Positions 63,679-64,000 of a DNA stretch of 64,000 bases are shown piece by piece. Position 1 is the stretch's first letter, and every line of letters starts with the position of its first letter. Below the pieces are notes generated by a model. The model saw only the letters and a program-made list of their open reading frames with translations, made no database searches and was not told where the DNA came from. Origin of the DNA: Mariniradius saccharolyticus AK6. GTDB taxonomy: Bacteria > Bacteroidota > Bacteroidia > Cytophagales > Cyclobacteriaceae. A program made the position numbers and the translations under genes. The DNA is taken from positions 205,780 to 269,779 of the forward strand of contig NZ_AMZY02000011.1 of NCBI RefSeq assembly GCF_000330725.2. The letters are read 5' to 3'.

Positions 63679-63824
63679 CGCACGGACTTCCCAAATTCGA
63701 AGCCCAGGATTCCTCCCAAGACCATCAATGCGAGGGTTATTCCTCCAAGGAGCAATAGAACGCCCAAGGGCATTTCCCATGTTTCAGAGCCTATCTTGAA
63801 GCGGATGATTTTTTTAAAATCCAT
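63675..63824 (-). CDS. Very small membrane protein (49 aa)
   Basis: The ATG at 63824 (MDFKKIIRFKIGSETWEMP) is preferred over an upstream start. One transmembrane helix follows, LGVLLLLGGITLALMVLGG, with a short tail. Small single-helix proteins of this form are frequent beside other genes in Bacteroidota; the role is unknown. Confidence 0.7.
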   Translation of the reverse strand: MDFKKIIRFKIGSETWEMPLGVLLLLGGITLALMVLGGILGFEFGKSVR

Positions 63825-64000
63825 GGACAAAGGTAGCCAAAATGGGAGTCCCGAGAAGTGCACGAACCGGAAAAACCCACATTGGTCTCAAATCCCTTTT
63901 GAAGAATCAATCAAATAAGTGCAAAAAAAAGGCATATTACTGGTAAATAGTTGGTAAAACCTCTTCAAAGGAGCTGAATTACAATTACTTACAAAGGGTT

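Overview
The window looks like a chromosomal segment of a Bacteroidota bacterium, most likely a gliding member of the order Cytophagales. The evidence is the gene content: GldB-like and GldJ/GldK-like gliding lipoproteins, many Bacteroidota-type hypotheticals (DUF3127, DMP19/DUF4375, DUF6794-like), promoters with TAnnTTTG -7 boxes, and dispersed CACAGAT-type intergenic repeats. No rRNA or tRNA gene was seen. The assignment is by recognition only; no database search was possible.

Layout. 1-1411: the start of a minus-strand gene cut by the window edge and two hypotheticals. 1412-11689: an ABC transporter whose permease is fused to an M1 metallopeptidase, and an S9 peptidase, separated by three clusters of long palindromic CACAGAT/ATCTGTG repeats; a GxxExxY (PDDEXK-like) gene sits inside the largest cluster. 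11690-24919: GldJ/GldK-like lipoprotein, Mfd, a cytochrome oxidase III-like protein, a Fur-family regulator, an aspartyl protease with a PDZ domain, a large PAS/GAF histidine kinase and a LemA-TPM-TPM operon. 24920-26842: an accessory patch with a toxin-antitoxin pair, a 5'-truncated toxin-like fragment with a downstream membrane protein, and a repeat pair flanking it. 26843-29959: ComF, then a five-gene operon ending in YbeY.

Replication-origin region. Two perfect parS-type sites lie at 29962-30016, just upstream of mnmG. About 4.5 kb further, the 475-bp non-coding gap 34481-34955 holds one exact and several one-mismatch DnaA boxes around an AT-rich core, which makes it a strong oriC candidate. 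Between these sites lie mnmG, a methyltransferase and a Big_5 lipoprotein in a tight overlapping run whose coding strand is unusually rich in A and C.

34956-43474 is a fatty-acid beta-oxidation locus: acyl-CoA ligase, MarR regulator, FadN-type bifunctional enzyme, thiolase and acyl-CoA dehydrogenase. A four-helix-bundle (S23-type) gene with flanking inverted repeats interrupts it. 43475-46490 is the most unusual part: small single-gene units, each preceded by an imperfect palindrome and opened by a GTT-starting box; for two of them the complementary box ending in AAC closes the unit. This is the logic of integron gene cassettes, with no integrase visible. 46497-59781 is an exopolysaccharide locus (methyltransferase, GT2, flippase, Wzz-like, Wza-like, radical SAM, GT4, asparagine synthase) with a fasciclin lipoprotein and gldB between its parts. 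The right end carries nth, a lipoprotein alpha/beta hydrolase, an ECF sigma factor with a small partner, a DUF3127 OB-fold protein and two small hypotheticals.
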